Origin: JBBQYD01 sp942493075
Lineage (GTDB): Bacteria > Verrucomicrobiota > Verrucomicrobiia > Limisphaerales > UBA8199
Length of the DNA: 64,000 nt
Assembly (NCBI GenBank): GCA_942493075.1
Contig: OW818681.1
Span: 682,001 to 746,000 of the forward strand
Direction of reading: 5' to 3'
Program-made: the position numbers and the translations under genes
Notes under the pieces: model-generated
Seen by the model: the letters and a program-made list of their open reading frames with translations, nothing else
What the model was told of the DNA's origin: nothing
Databases searched by the model: none
Part shown: positions 25,500 through 34,971 of the stretch, piece by piece
Layout: every line of letters starts with the position of its first letter
Position numbering within the stretch: position 1 is the first letter of the stretch

Positions 25500-26330
25500 A
25501 TGAATCCAGTAAAATCCTCCGGTTCTCCGGTCCTGCGGGGCTACTCCCGAAAAGCGTTCACTCTCATCGAACTGCTCGTGGTCATCGCAATCATTGCGAT
25601 ATTGGCCGCGATGCTGTTGCCGGCACTTTCGAGGGCTAAAGCCAAAGCCCAATCCATTGCTTGCGTTTCGAATCTGCGGCAATGGTCCATTTACTGGAGC
25701 CTCTACACATCAGATTTCAACGGCAAGTTCTCGAGCGGCACTACTGTCAATTGGGCTCGGGGTGAGTGGCTGAGTGTGCTGCAGGGCTATTGGACTGACA
25801 AACAGCAACTGCTCACGTGCCCTTCTGCAACGCAACGGCGTCCCAGCCCGGTTGGCGGGTATGAGACCTATGGCGGGGTAAAGAGCGCCTATATCATGGG
25901 TATTAGCCAGACAGCCAGCAATGAAGTCGCGAGCTACGGCCTCAACCTCTGGGCGTACAATGCGCCAATCGATATCCAAAAGCGGAAACGCGAGTGGCAT
26001 TGGGGTTCTCTCTCGGCTGCCACGGACCCGGTAAATACACCCTTGCAACTCGATTCCCGGTGGCGTGGCGGCGGGCCATGGTACGGTTCCCGCATCGCTT
26101 ATATGCCATCCACGAGGGAGGACGGCTACTCCGTGGGAGATGCAGGATTCGAGGACCATGAGATGGAGCACTTCGCATTTCCACGTCATGGCAAACGCAT
26201 CCAGGCAACCTTCTTTGATGGTTCAACGCGCCCCGTTCCTTTGAAAAAACTGTGGGCTTTGAAATGGCATCGGGAATGGGATACCGAGGCCTGGCCGACC
26301 CGGGTGCAGTTCCCTGCCTGGATGAACTAG
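25500..26330 (+). CDS. Pseudopilin-like protein (prepilin N-terminal domain)
   Basis: 276 residues. A basic leader of 19 residues ends in RKA before FTLIELLVVIAIIAILAAMLLPAL, so the residue before the cleavage site is Ala instead of the usual Gly. The C-terminal domain has FPRHGKRIQATFFDGS, the His...Asp-Gly signature of this family. The ATG at 25500 lacks a ribosome site; a strong GGAGGAGGT instead precedes an out-of-frame ATG at 25475, so translation may depend on re-initiation. The 242 bp between cysK and this gene contain no other gene I can support. Confidence 0.85.
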   Translation: MNPVKSSGSPVLRGYSRKAFTLIELLVVIAIIAILAAMLLPALSRAKAKAQSIACVSNLRQWSIYWSLYTSDFNGKFSSGTTVNWARGEWLSVLQGYWTDKQQLLTCPSATQRRPSPVGGYETYGGVKSAYIMGISQTASNEVASYGLNLWAYNAPIDIQKRKREWHWGSLSAATDPVNTPLQLDSRWRGGGPWYGSRIAYMPSTREDGYSVGDAGFEDHEMEHFAFPRHGKRIQATFFDGSTRPVPLKKLWALKWHREWDTEAWPTRVQFPAWMN

Positions 26331-26373
26331 CCATCCAGCTTTCGACATTCACAACTTGGTAATCAATTTTGTT

Positions 26374-29300
26374 ATGCAGATAAGACTTACGATTAAGAAT
26401 AGACCCGCCCTGATCCTGGCGATGTCCGCACTGGCCATTTCGCTCCTCTGGCCGGTCGAATCAATAGCGGGTTCCGCCGCCCGTTCCTATTACGATGGCG
26501 TGTCCGGCACGGGAGTGGATGCATTGACCAATGCAGCCATTTTCCCGGGCAACCCCACGTTTAGGGAACAGTTGGATGATTTTACACTCGATCCCGGCGG
26601 TTTGCCGCTCTTTGGCTTGCAAGGCAAAGAGAACAGTGGAACCGATTACGGTTCCTGGGTTCGGGGCTATTTGGAGGCTCCCACCAATGGCACTTACATT
26701 TTCTTCATTGCCAGCGATGACAGTTCCGAGCTCTGGTTGAGCACTAACCATCTTGAATCAGGCAGCGTTCGTATTGCCTATGAAACGGGCTCAGGCGCTC
26801 CTCTGTTTAACGGCGTGCGGTTAACCGAACGGCGCTCGCCGCCAATATCATTGGTCCGCGCTCAGAAGTACTATTTCGAGGTAAGACATAAGCAAGGGAG
26901 CGGGGCAAGCTATCTACAGGTCGGGTGGCAACGTCCCGATGGCGTGCAGGAAATCATACCCGCTTTGCACCTCGCACAGCATCCTGTGGATGCCTATCTC
27001 TCCCGAACGACAGCCAATTTGCCTCCTGAGTTCAATACAGATGGCTTTAATGCGGGCGACCTGCCTGCCGCAACGAACGTGAATGAACTGGAGCCACTTC
27101 TCTTGCAATTGGATGTAATCGCCGCTCAACCGGCCAGCTTTCAGTGGCTGAGTAATGGGATTCCTATTCCGGGGGAGGACCTGTCTTTTCTACGATGGCA
27201 GAACGTTCCGTTGTCTGCCAATGGGGTGACCATTCAAGCTGTCGTTTCGAACGCGTTTGGCGTGCTGCATAGCACGAGCACACATTTGACCGTCACAGCC
27301 GTGGCTACCCCGCTAAGGGTAACGGCTGTGGACCATCGGGGGAATCCGAACGGGCTGGTTGTCACCTTCAGCAAACAGGTGAATCCAGTGAGTGCAACCA
27401 ACCTCGCGAACTATGCCCTGACTCCGGAGCCGGGTGGTGCGGCTCTTTCCATTACAAACGCAAAACTGCTCGCTGATGGCGCATCGGTGCAGCTTAGAGG
27501 CGCCTTCAATTTCGTGGAGTCGGCGCAATACCGGGTTTCTGTGCAGAACGTGGAGGACCAGGCTGCCTCTCCAAACCCGCTCGATCCGAACCCGGCAGAA
27601 ATTCAGTGGACATTCAGCGGGCCGCACCTTGGGCCGGTTGGGTTTGCATCCAACAATCCTTTAAAGGACCTGGCGGTGCTTGAGAATCGGCTGGCCAGTT
27701 TTGAAGTCCTCTTAACAGGAGCCCAGCCTTGGAGCTACCAATGGTTTCATGAGGGCCAGGCCTTGAGTGGCGCAACTAATTCAACGCTCAATCTTCGCGC
27801 TACCACTGCGGCGGCGGGCTCCTATCACGTCGTCGTAAGCAATGAATTCAGCTCGACTGTCAGCCCGGTGGTCACTCTGGATACGATCCCGGACCTTGTG
27901 CCCCCGGTGCTCGCTGGCATTCGCGGGCTGGCCTCGGGCCTCAACCTGGTTGAACTCACGTTTGATGAAGCACTCGACCCTGTCTTGGCCACCAATCCCG
28001 CTAGTTATAGTTTGGGATTGGTGCCGGTCTATTCGGCCACCTTGAATGAGGATGGCACGGTTGTGACGTTGCAGACAGGCGGGTTGGTTGAAGGACAGCT
28101 CTACCTTTTGACCATTTCTGGAGTGAAGGATACTGCAGCGGCGGGGAATGCATTCACGGGAACGGCTGCTTTCGTTGCGGCTGTTAATTACGTGGGTGAA
28201 GTGCTCAGAGATGGTGCCGTTCGCTACTGGCGGCTGGATGAGACAAATGGCACTCGGAATCTTGGCAGCCTTGCGTCTGCCCGCGAAGCCATAACCAGCG
28301 CAGTGGCGTCACCCGTCAATAATCCCAAGCTGCGCGTCCCCGGCCTTTTGTTGGCGGAGCCGGGTAGCACCGGTGTGGAATTCCGCGCGGCAAACGCTCA
28401 GCATATTTCCGTTCCGAACGGAAACGATATCAACACTTCGGCAGGTCCCTGGGCCAAGAAGTCGGTAGAGCTCTGGTTCCGGGCTGGTTCTCTGCCGGCA
28501 CCTGGTTCTACAGGCCTCGCCGCCACCGCGGCATTATGGGAGCAGGGCGGCGCCAACCGTGATCTAGCGCTCTACCTTTGGCGAGATCCGGCGAATCTTA
28601 ATTCCAACGAGGCGGCATTGGTGTTTCACGTTCTCAATAACCTGGCAGATGGAGCGGGCTCTCCCTTTGGACCGCCCGCCAGCGACGCTGTTTTCGTTCA
28701 AACCAACATTGTCGCGGGGAAGACCTACCACGTAGTGGCGGTGCTGGATGGCGATAGTGCCGGGACCAATGGCAGCCTCATTCTCTATGTCAATGGTGTT
28801 GAGGTCGCACGCGCCCAGGGAGCCGGGCAGATCTACAATCATATTGGCAACGTCCGTTTGGGTTTCGGCAATGGCCGCATACACACCGGTGAGAGCGGTG
28901 ACCTGGGGTACTTTGATGGCACCGTGGATGAAGTGGCGCTTTATAACCGGGCACTGCCACCCACCCGTGTGCAGGCTCACTACAGGGCAGGGGAGGGCAT
29001 CGATACCGCGCCGGGAGTATCGCAGGTTCGTGTCGATACCCGGGGGAATCCCAACCTCCTGATGGTTACCTTTCCCGCATCAGTTTCGGAACTCACCGCG
29101 ACTGACCTGAGCAATTACACGCTTCGAAACAAAACAGGCTCTGTGCTTTCCCTCGGGACTGCCGAGTTGCTTGCGGATAATCGAACCGTTCTGTTTCGAA
29201 GCGGGTTCACGCTGCAATCCGGGAGCGAATACTCGCTAAGCGTTAGCAACATCGTATTGCAAGGCTCGGAGGGGAGCATCGAACTGCCCCCCGCGGTGGT

Positions 29301-31548
29301 AACGTTCAGCTTCGTTGCACCCACACCTTTGCATTATGGTTTCGACGAGCCCGTTTCCAGCGCTTATCAGCTCTTTGGAAATGCCTCGTTGGTGGAGGGT
29401 GGCAGTTATGACAACTCAGGCTATCTGCGGCTGACCGATGCCACAGTGAACCAGAACGGGGCAATTCTTTTCTCGGATCGTCGTGATGTAAGCGAGTTTC
29501 AAATTAGTTTTAAAGTGAGGATCAGTGATACCAGCAGCAACGCGGCCGATGGATTCTCGGTGAACCTTGCCGCTGATTTGCCCACAGCCACATTGGGAGT
29601 TGCTGAAGAGGGATACCAACCGCTGGCCACGATTACGGCGGACCGTTTGGTGGTCGCCTTCGATAACTATGCCAGCAACTCGGGGGATAGTTCCCCCTCC
29701 ATCGCATTGAAATGGCGTGGCGTTGTGCTTACCAACGTGCTGACTGGGACCAATGGGATTCCTTCCCTGCACAATCCGAATGGCGCGTGGGTGGATGTTG
29801 ATTTGAAGCTGGACCGTGGAAACACGTTCACCGCGGTTTACGCCGGGGTTCCAATCATCCATTACACGCTTCCAGATTTCAATGTGATACATAGCGCGCG
29901 GCTCGGGTTTGCCGCTCGCACGGGAGGCTCCTATCAGACGCATTGGTTCGATGATATTCGCTTCAATTTTGAGCCAGGGAATCTGGGGCCTGTGGGAATT
30001 GGCGCCGGCAGCGAGCTTGAGAATATCACTGCAGCCGAGAACCAGATAGTCCGGTTTTCAATCGTTCCCACGGGTGTGGGACCATTCGCATACCAGTGGT
30101 ACCGTGACGACACAGCTCTTCCAGCGGCAACTAATCGAGTGCTTTTCATCAGTGCTGCAAGTGATTCGACTGGGCATTATCACGCGGTTTTGCGGAACGA
30201 ATTCAGCCAGGTGACCAGCCCGCAAGCTGTATTGACAGTCGATTCGGATCGCTCGCCCCCCGCCGTTCTAAGGGTCCTGGGACTGGCAGGCACCTTGAAC
30301 GAGGTGCGTATCTGGTTTGACGAACCATTAGACATCTCTACTGCCGGGGATCTTGCGCGATACTCTGCGGGCACCCTGTCCCTCTCGAGCGTGACCGTGT
30401 CTCCGGATGGGAAGCTCGTTACGCTCAGCACGGGACCTCAGGCCGCTCAAGGATCGTATACTGTGCATTTAGACGGGTTGCGAGACCGCTCGGTTTCTGG
30501 AAACTCGCTCGTCACAACTCTGCCCTTCGTGAGCGAGGCCAGTTACGTCGATGAGGTGTTGGCCGATCACCCGGTTCGCTATTGGAGATTTGATGAAACA
30601 ATCGGGGTGAATGCCCACAGCCTTATATCTGAGCTCGATAATCTGGCGACCACTCTTGCGACGCTGGTCAATGGTCCTTTGCTCGGCCAGCCAGCTCTCG
30701 TGCCGAACGCCTCGGGCAACGGGGCGACACGGCTTACGGCAGCCAACAGCCAGAGGATCACTATCCCGAACGGTTCTGATATCAACATTGGGGCTGGTCC
30801 CTGGGAAAAGAAGACAGTTGAGTTCTGGTTCAAGGCCACTGGAGTGCCTGCTCCCGGAAGCACGGGCACTGCGGCCACCGCTGGGCTTTACGAGCAAGGG
30901 GCCGGAACCCGTGGGCTCTCGATCTATCTTTGGCGAAACCCGGCCAATGCAAATCCAAATGAAGCGGACCTGGTATTCACTGCGTGGAACAACACGGCAA
31001 ACGATGGTCCGGGCTCGCCTTTTGGCGTTCCGGGAACGCCCGTGTTTGTGAGCGTGCCTGTAACCGCCGGTCAAACCTACCATGTTACGGCAGTGTTCGA
31101 TGGCGGGACAAACCTGGCCACGGGCCAGCTCATCCTTTATCTGAACGGCCTTGAGGTCTCACGCGCCAGCGGCGCTGGCAGGCTCTATATCCACACCGCT
31201 GATGTGCAGATCGGTCGCGGGAACACGCTGCTTCATACGAGTGCCAATACGACGGCGGTAAATCTGCCATATTTCGATGGTTATATCGATGAGGTTGCCC
31301 TTTATAACACAGCACTTGCTCCGGATCGGGCAGAAGCTCATTTCCGAGTTGCCGGCACAGTAGCCGCCACGCCGAGAATCTCCAGCTTTCACCTGGAAGG
31401 GGGCGCGCCAGTCATTCGGTGGGACGGTGCAGCACGCTTGCAAGTTGCCGATGATCCGACCGGTCCATTCCAGGACGTTCCCGGCGCGACCAGCCCATAT
31501 GCGATAACACCAAACGCGCCTGCGGCATTCTTTCGCCTCACTCGCTAA
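26374..31548 (+). CDS. Very large secreted PA14 / Ig-like / LamG / lectin-like protein
   Basis: 1724 residues with a signal peptide (ending about VESIAGS). Numbering from a TTG at 26356: PA14 40-200 (WVRGYLEAPTNGTYIFFIASDD), Ig-like 205-310, Big-type beta domain 315-420, Ig-like 430-515, Big-like 520-610, LamG 612-870, Big-like 880-985, L-type-lectin-like 992-1210, Ig-like 1215-1300, Big-like 1305-1395, LamG 1396-1660, and a C-terminal domain ending AAFFRLTR. The Big-LamG block occurs twice (nucleotides about 27890-28995 and 30240-31350), an internal duplication. The ATG at 26374 is preferred to the TTG. Probably an extracellular glycan-binding or adhesion protein; the sulfatase 34 bp downstream suggests sulfated polysaccharide. 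Confidence 0.88.
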   Translation: MQIRLTIKNRPALILAMSALAISLLWPVESIAGSAARSYYDGVSGTGVDALTNAAIFPGNPTFREQLDDFTLDPGGLPLFGLQGKENSGTDYGSWVRGYLEAPTNGTYIFFIASDDSSELWLSTNHLESGSVRIAYETGSGAPLFNGVRLTERRSPPISLVRAQKYYFEVRHKQGSGASYLQVGWQRPDGVQEIIPALHLAQHPVDAYLSRTTANLPPEFNTDGFNAGDLPAATNVNELEPLLLQLDVIAAQPASFQWLSNGIPIPGEDLSFLRWQNVPLSANGVTIQAVVSNAFGVLHSTSTHLTVTAVATPLRVTAVDHRGNPNGLVVTFSKQVNPVSATNLANYALTPEPGGAALSITNAKLLADGASVQLRGAFNFVESAQYRVSVQNVEDQAASPNPLDPNPAEIQWTFSGPHLGPVGFASNNPLKDLAVLENRLASFEVLLTGAQPWSYQWFHEGQALSGATNSTLNLRATTAAAGSYHVVVSNEFSSTVSPVVTLDTIPDLVPPVLAGIRGLASGLNLVELTFDEALDPVLATNPASYSLGLVPVYSATLNEDGTVVTLQTGGLVEGQLYLLTISGVKDTAAAGNAFTGTAAFVAAVNYVGEVLRDGAVRYWRLDETNGTRNLGSLASAREAITSAVASPVNNPKLRVPGLLLAEPGSTGVEFRAANAQHISVPNGNDINTSAGPWAKKSVELWFRAGSLPAPGSTGLAATAALWEQGGANRDLALYLWRDPANLNSNEAALVFHVLNNLADGAGSPFGPPASDAVFVQTNIVAGKTYHVVAVLDGDSAGTNGSLILYVNGVEVARAQGAGQIYNHIGNVRLGFGNGRIHTGESGDLGYFDGTVDEVALYNRALPPTRVQAHYRAGEGIDTAPGVSQVRVDTRGNPNLLMVTFPASVSELTATDLSNYTLRNKTGSVLSLGTAELLADNRTVLFRSGFTLQSGSEYSLSVSNIVLQGSEGSIELPPAVVTFSFVAPTPLHYGFDEPVSSAYQLFGNASLVEGGSYDNSGYLRLTDATVNQNGAILFSDRRDVSEFQISFKVRISDTSSNAADGFSVNLAADLPTATLGVAEEGYQPLATITADRLVVAFDNYASNSGDSSPSIALKWRGVVLTNVLTGTNGIPSLHNPNGAWVDVDLKLDRGNTFTAVYAGVPIIHYTLPDFNVIHSARLGFAARTGGSYQTHWFDDIRFNFEPGNLGPVGIGAGSELENITAAENQIVRFSIVPTGVGPFAYQWYRDDTALPAATNRVLFISAASDSTGHYHAVLRNEFSQVTSPQAVLTVDSDRSPPAVLRVLGLAGTLNEVRIWFDEPLDISTAGDLARYSAGTLSLSSVTVSPDGKLVTLSTGPQAAQGSYTVHLDGLRDRSVSGNSLVTTLPFVSEASYVDEVLADHPVRYWRFDETIGVNAHSLISELDNLATTLATLVNGPLLGQPALVPNASGNGATRLTAANSQRITIPNGSDINIGAGPWEKKTVEFWFKATGVPAPGSTGTAATAGLYEQGAGTRGLSIYLWRNPANANPNEADLVFTAWNNTANDGPGSPFGVPGTPVFVSVPVTAGQTYHVTAVFDGGTNLATGQLILYLNGLEVSRASGAGRLYIHTADVQIGRGNTLLHTSANTTAVNLPYFDGYIDEVALYNTALAPDRAEAHFRVAGTVAATPRISSFHLEGGAPVIRWDGAARLQVADDPTGPFQDVPGATSPYAITPNAPAAFFRLTR

Positions 31549-31582
31549 CACGTTTTAGAAAACCAATCCAATCCCTACACAT

Positions 31583-33091
31583 ATGAAATTGAAACTATCA
31601 AACTCAAGGAATCCGGCTGCAAAGCATCCCAAGCTCTTTGCTTTGCTGGCCGGCCTTCTAGTGCTGCCGATCATTGCTGAAGCCGGGCCCGGGTCTCCCG
31701 TGAAACAAACCGGCAAACGCCCAAACATCGTTGTGATTGTTGCAGACGATCTCGGATACGCAGATATCGGCGTGCAAGGTGGCAAGGACATTCCCACGCC
31801 GAACGTGGACGCGCTGGCTCGTAGCGGGATACGGTTCACAAGCGGTTACGTCTCCGGCCCTTATTGCAGTCCAACGCGCGCCGGTTTTCTTACCGGGCGA
31901 TACCAACAGCGTTTTGGACATGAATTCAACCCCGGGCGCACGGGCGAGAACGGTGAGTCCATTGGACTTTCTCTCAAGGAAAAGACCATTGCAGACCGAT
32001 TGAAATCCGCTGGTTACACAACGGGGCTGGTTGGCAAATGGCACCAGGGCTTTAGTGACGAATACAACCCGGTGAATCGTGGGTTCGATGAGCACTTCGG
32101 CTTTCTCGGGGCTGCCCGCACCTACACAAATCGTGTCGACATTAATGATCCCATTCGGCGTGGGTTGCAAGTCGTCGGAGAAACCAACTATCTCACGGAT
32201 GCTTTCACGCGCGAGGCGGTGGCGTTCATTGAGCGCCACAAGAAGGATGAAAAACCCTTCTTTCTGTACCTCGCTTACAACGCGGTCCACAGTCCCCTGG
32301 ATGTCCATCCCCGTTTCTGGGATCGCTTTGCCCACATCGAGGATTCAAAACGGCGCCGGTTTGCAACCATGTTGGCTGCATTGGATGAGGGTGTCGGAGC
32401 AGTTACTGAGGAACTCCGCGCGGCGAGCCTGGAAGAAGACACGCTCCTGGTGTTTTTCAGTGACAACGGGGGACCGACTCGCGACAACACCAGCAGGAAC
32501 GATCCGCTTCGCGGCTTCAAGGCGACCACATGGGAAGGTGGCGTCCGCGTTCCGTTTCTCATTTCGTGGAAAGGTCGGCTCCCGGCGGGGACTGTTGATG
32601 AACGGCCAATCATTCAGCTCGACATCCTGCCGACAGCTTTGGTCGCCGCGGGTGCAACCATTAACCCTGAATGGAAGCTGGATGGGGTAAACCTTCTTCC
32701 TTACCTAACCGGTGAACGTTCGGGCCGCCCTCATGACGCTCTGTTCTGGCGTTTCGGGCAGCAGATTGCCATTCGTAAGGGCGACTGGAAGCTGGTCAAA
32801 GCTCTCTCTCCCGACCAACCGCGGTTGGCTTATGTCCCCGGAACCAAGGCCAGTGCCGACGGAGCGGAGCTCTATAACCTGGCGAACGATATTGCAGAAA
32901 CAAATAACCTTGCCGGCGAGCACCCCGGTGTGGTGAAGGAGTTGACCGCTGCATGGAATGCCTGGAACGCTGAGTTGGTTGATCCCTCCTGGGGTCCGGG
33001 GAATCGCCAGCGCCGTCGCGATGGCAACCCAACCTCCAATGCTTCGACCAACGGACCAGGGAAGTCGGGAGATGTGCTGAAGAGCGAGTGA
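31583..33091 (+). CDS. Secreted sulfatase (arylsulfatase family)
   Basis: 502 residues with a signal peptide (residues about 10-36). The formylglycine motif CSPTR begins at C95 within SGPYCSPTRAGFLTGRY; as it is of the Cys type, it needs a formylglycine-generating enzyme, not seen in the window. N-terminal metal ligands sit in IVVIVADDLGYADIG and others in FFSDNGGPTR. The C-terminal region includes the usual WKLV...ELYNLANDIAETNNLA. Substrate is likely a sulfated glycan but cannot be specified. Confidence 0.92.
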   Translation: MKLKLSNSRNPAAKHPKLFALLAGLLVLPIIAEAGPGSPVKQTGKRPNIVVIVADDLGYADIGVQGGKDIPTPNVDALARSGIRFTSGYVSGPYCSPTRAGFLTGRYQQRFGHEFNPGRTGENGESIGLSLKEKTIADRLKSAGYTTGLVGKWHQGFSDEYNPVNRGFDEHFGFLGAARTYTNRVDINDPIRRGLQVVGETNYLTDAFTREAVAFIERHKKDEKPFFLYLAYNAVHSPLDVHPRFWDRFAHIEDSKRRRFATMLAALDEGVGAVTEELRAASLEEDTLLVFFSDNGGPTRDNTSRNDPLRGFKATTWEGGVRVPFLISWKGRLPAGTVDERPIIQLDILPTALVAAGATINPEWKLDGVNLLPYLTGERSGRPHDALFWRFGQQIAIRKGDWKLVKALSPDQPRLAYVPGTKASADGAELYNLANDIAETNNLAGEHPGVVKELTAAWNAWNAELVDPSWGPGNRQRRRDGNPTSNASTNGPGKSGDVLKSE

Positions 33092-33112
33092 GAAGTCTGG
33101 TTGCCTGAGCAG

Positions 33113-33144
33113 CACCCGGCATTTCCACAAGGAGATGCCGGGTG
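33113..33144 (+). terminator. Hairpin after the sulfatase gene
   Basis: CACCCGGCAT (33113-33122) and ATGCCGGGTG (33135-33144) form a perfect 10-bp stem with a 12-base loop. No T-run follows, so it may be a weak or factor-dependent terminator. A possible GTG for the next gene at 33142 lies in the stem, which argues for the later start. Confidence 0.45.
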
Positions 33145-33231
33145 ATTGCGTTGAGGACACGGGATTACAGCGACTTGAGTTTATTTTCCGCGTGTTTTTC
33201 GGGCTGCTGCGGTATAAAAGGATGGCTGCAA

Positions 33232-34062
33232 GTGATCACTGAGCATAAAAACATCGAAACCCTGGGTTTAATAGCAGGGAACCGATCGCTGCCGTTGTTA
33301 TTGGCCCGCCAGGCCAAACAGATGGGCGTGAAGCGCGTTGTTGCTGTAGGGTTCGAGGGCGAGACTGATCCTGCGCTTCAGCACATCGTCGATAAACTGG
33401 TTTGGTTGAAGGTAGGTCAGTTGTCGAAGATGATCTCGGCTTTTAAGGACAATCAGGTGAGGCACTGCGTGATGGCCGGGCAAATTGCTCCCCGGAATTT
33501 ATTCGACGTCCGGCCCGACCTGCGTGCGGTGGCGCTCCTGTTCAAGCTGAAGGAGAAGAATGCCCACACGATTTTTGGCGCCATCGCCGATGAACTGAAG
33601 AAGGACGGAGTGGAGCTCATTGAGGCTATACCCTGGCTGGAGCCGCTCATGCCAAAGATCGGCTTTCGGATTGGTCCTGCACCCAGCTCAGAAGAAACGG
33701 CAGACATCGAATTCGGATTCAGAATTGCCAAGGAAGTCTCCCGGCTTGAGATCGGTCAGACGGTGGTGGTCAAAGGTGGGACCGTTCTGGCGGTGGAAGG
33801 TTTCGAGGGCACGGACAAATGCCTTGCGCGCGGGGGCGAACTGGGGGGCAAAGCAGGCGGAGCGGTGGCGGTGAAGGTCGCGAAGGAGAAGCACGATTTG
33901 CGTTTTGATATTCCCTGCGTTGGCCCGGTAACTCTCGATGTATGTGCGAAAAGCCGGATTCGGGTGCTGGCCCTGGAGTCAGGCCGCTCGCTATTACTGG
34001 AGCAGGACCAGGTGGAGAGGATCGCGCGCGATCACAAGATCACAATTGTTTCAGTAGGATGA
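33232..34062 (+). CDS. lpxI: LpxI-family UDP-2,3-diacylglucosamine pyrophosphatase
   Basis: Hydrolyses UDP-2,3-diacylglucosamine to lipid X in lipid A synthesis, the LpxI alternative to LpxH. 276 residues from a GTG preceded by AAAGGATGG. Family hallmarks are LGLIAGNRSLPLLLARQAKQMG, VRHCVMAGQIAPRN, GQTVVVKGGTVLAVEGFEGTDKCLARGG and DIPCVGPVTLDVCAKS. The presence implies an outer membrane with lipid A. A GTG at 33142 would add 30 residues with no match to the family. Confidence 0.88.
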   Translation: MITEHKNIETLGLIAGNRSLPLLLARQAKQMGVKRVVAVGFEGETDPALQHIVDKLVWLKVGQLSKMISAFKDNQVRHCVMAGQIAPRNLFDVRPDLRAVALLFKLKEKNAHTIFGAIADELKKDGVELIEAIPWLEPLMPKIGFRIGPAPSSEETADIEFGFRIAKEVSRLEIGQTVVVKGGTVLAVEGFEGTDKCLARGGELGGKAGGAVAVKVAKEKHDLRFDIPCVGPVTLDVCAKSRIRVLALESGRSLLLEQDQVERIARDHKITIVSVG

Positions 34063-34107
34063 TAAGCAGCCCGGTTCAGCCGGTTCAGATTCTGATAAAA
34101 CCGGGCA

Positions 34108-34701
34108 TTGAACTCCCCAGCAGGCTTAGTTTACACTGCGGCGGGCTCAGACCAGATGCCCAGCGGTACCGAATTGAACGATTTACCAACTATTTTGCCC
34201 ATGCTTGCTTCACACGAACTGCTTGGTTTCATGTCGCCCGAGTTGGCGGCTGAGATTATCAACTTCTCCTACGAATCCGATAAGCCCCTGTATAAAGCCG
34301 CCGTGGCGGCCGTGGCTGAGGTTCGCAAGGTTCGTCCTGTTTTCCTGGAGCGCCAACCCCGCGAGCAACGGCATGCTACGATGCTGGCCACGCTCTCGCG
34401 GCCTTCCCTTGACCTCGTGACCGGCAACCTGATCCGTGCCTGGCTGCTCAAGAAGTACAATGGGATGCTTGTCGACTTTCTCAATGCGCTGGGCATTGAA
34501 CACGAGAATGGCGTTGTCGAGGACCTGCCGACGACCATGGCAGACGAGAAGCTGAAACCGGCGATCGAAACGCTGCTCAGCAAATATCCAAAAGAAGCCG
34601 TGGCCGTTTACCTGAATGCGTTCAATGACATGAACGAAGTTGAATGGGCGAATTTGAGGACCTTGCTTCAGGCTGACCCACGTGTGCAGCTTGGCGGATA
34701 G
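34108..34701 (+). CDS. Hypothetical protein, 197 aa
   Basis: No family recognised. A mostly helical soluble protein without signal peptide; hydrophobic/charged alternation from residue 30 to the end suggests a helical bundle. Segments such as LATLSRPSLDLVTGNLIRAWLLKKYNGMLVDFLNALGI may be useful for homology search. An ATG at 34156 could be the true start, giving 181 residues. It lies 45 bp after lpxI and ends before a bidirectional terminator. Confidence 0.65.
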   Translation: MNSPAGLVYTAAGSDQMPSGTELNDLPTILPMLASHELLGFMSPELAAEIINFSYESDKPLYKAAVAAVAEVRKVRPVFLERQPREQRHATMLATLSRPSLDLVTGNLIRAWLLKKYNGMLVDFLNALGIEHENGVVEDLPTTMADEKLKPAIETLLSKYPKEAVAVYLNAFNDMNEVEWANLRTLLQADPRVQLGG

Positions 34702-34917
34702 GGCCTGCCCTTACTCCTGACGGAATCTTTCAAACCACGTTTGGTTCAACGACTCCCGGGCTCCGGCCGACTGAGTGCGTGATGGCACCTGTTGCGGTTA
34801 GTGGACTTAACACAAGGATGAGATTCGGCTCTTGAGCCGATGCATTCCCGGAGTGATGCCGGCGAAGATTCACGCCTCAGAGGTTCGAATCAGGTGAGGC
34901 ATTTTGGTGAAACTAAG

Positions 34918-34949
34918 AAGGCCGATGGAGCGATCCATCGGCCTTTTTT
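34918..34949. terminator. Terminator between convergent genes
   Basis: AAGGCCGATGG (34918-34928) pairs with CCATCGGCCTT (34935-34945) around AGCGAT, followed by a T6 run on the plus strand; the minus strand has a weaker T-rich side. It can serve the upstream plus-strand gene and possibly the foldase gene on the other strand. Confidence 0.85.
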
Positions 34950-34971
34950 GAGATCTGGATTAAGTTAACGC

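Noticed and set aside
34862..34910. Possible tRNA because of a GGTTCGAATC T-loop-like string
   Set aside because: The bases on either side do not form a 5-bp T stem (only the closing G-C and outermost A-T pair), and no acceptor stem or anticodon arm can be placed upstream.
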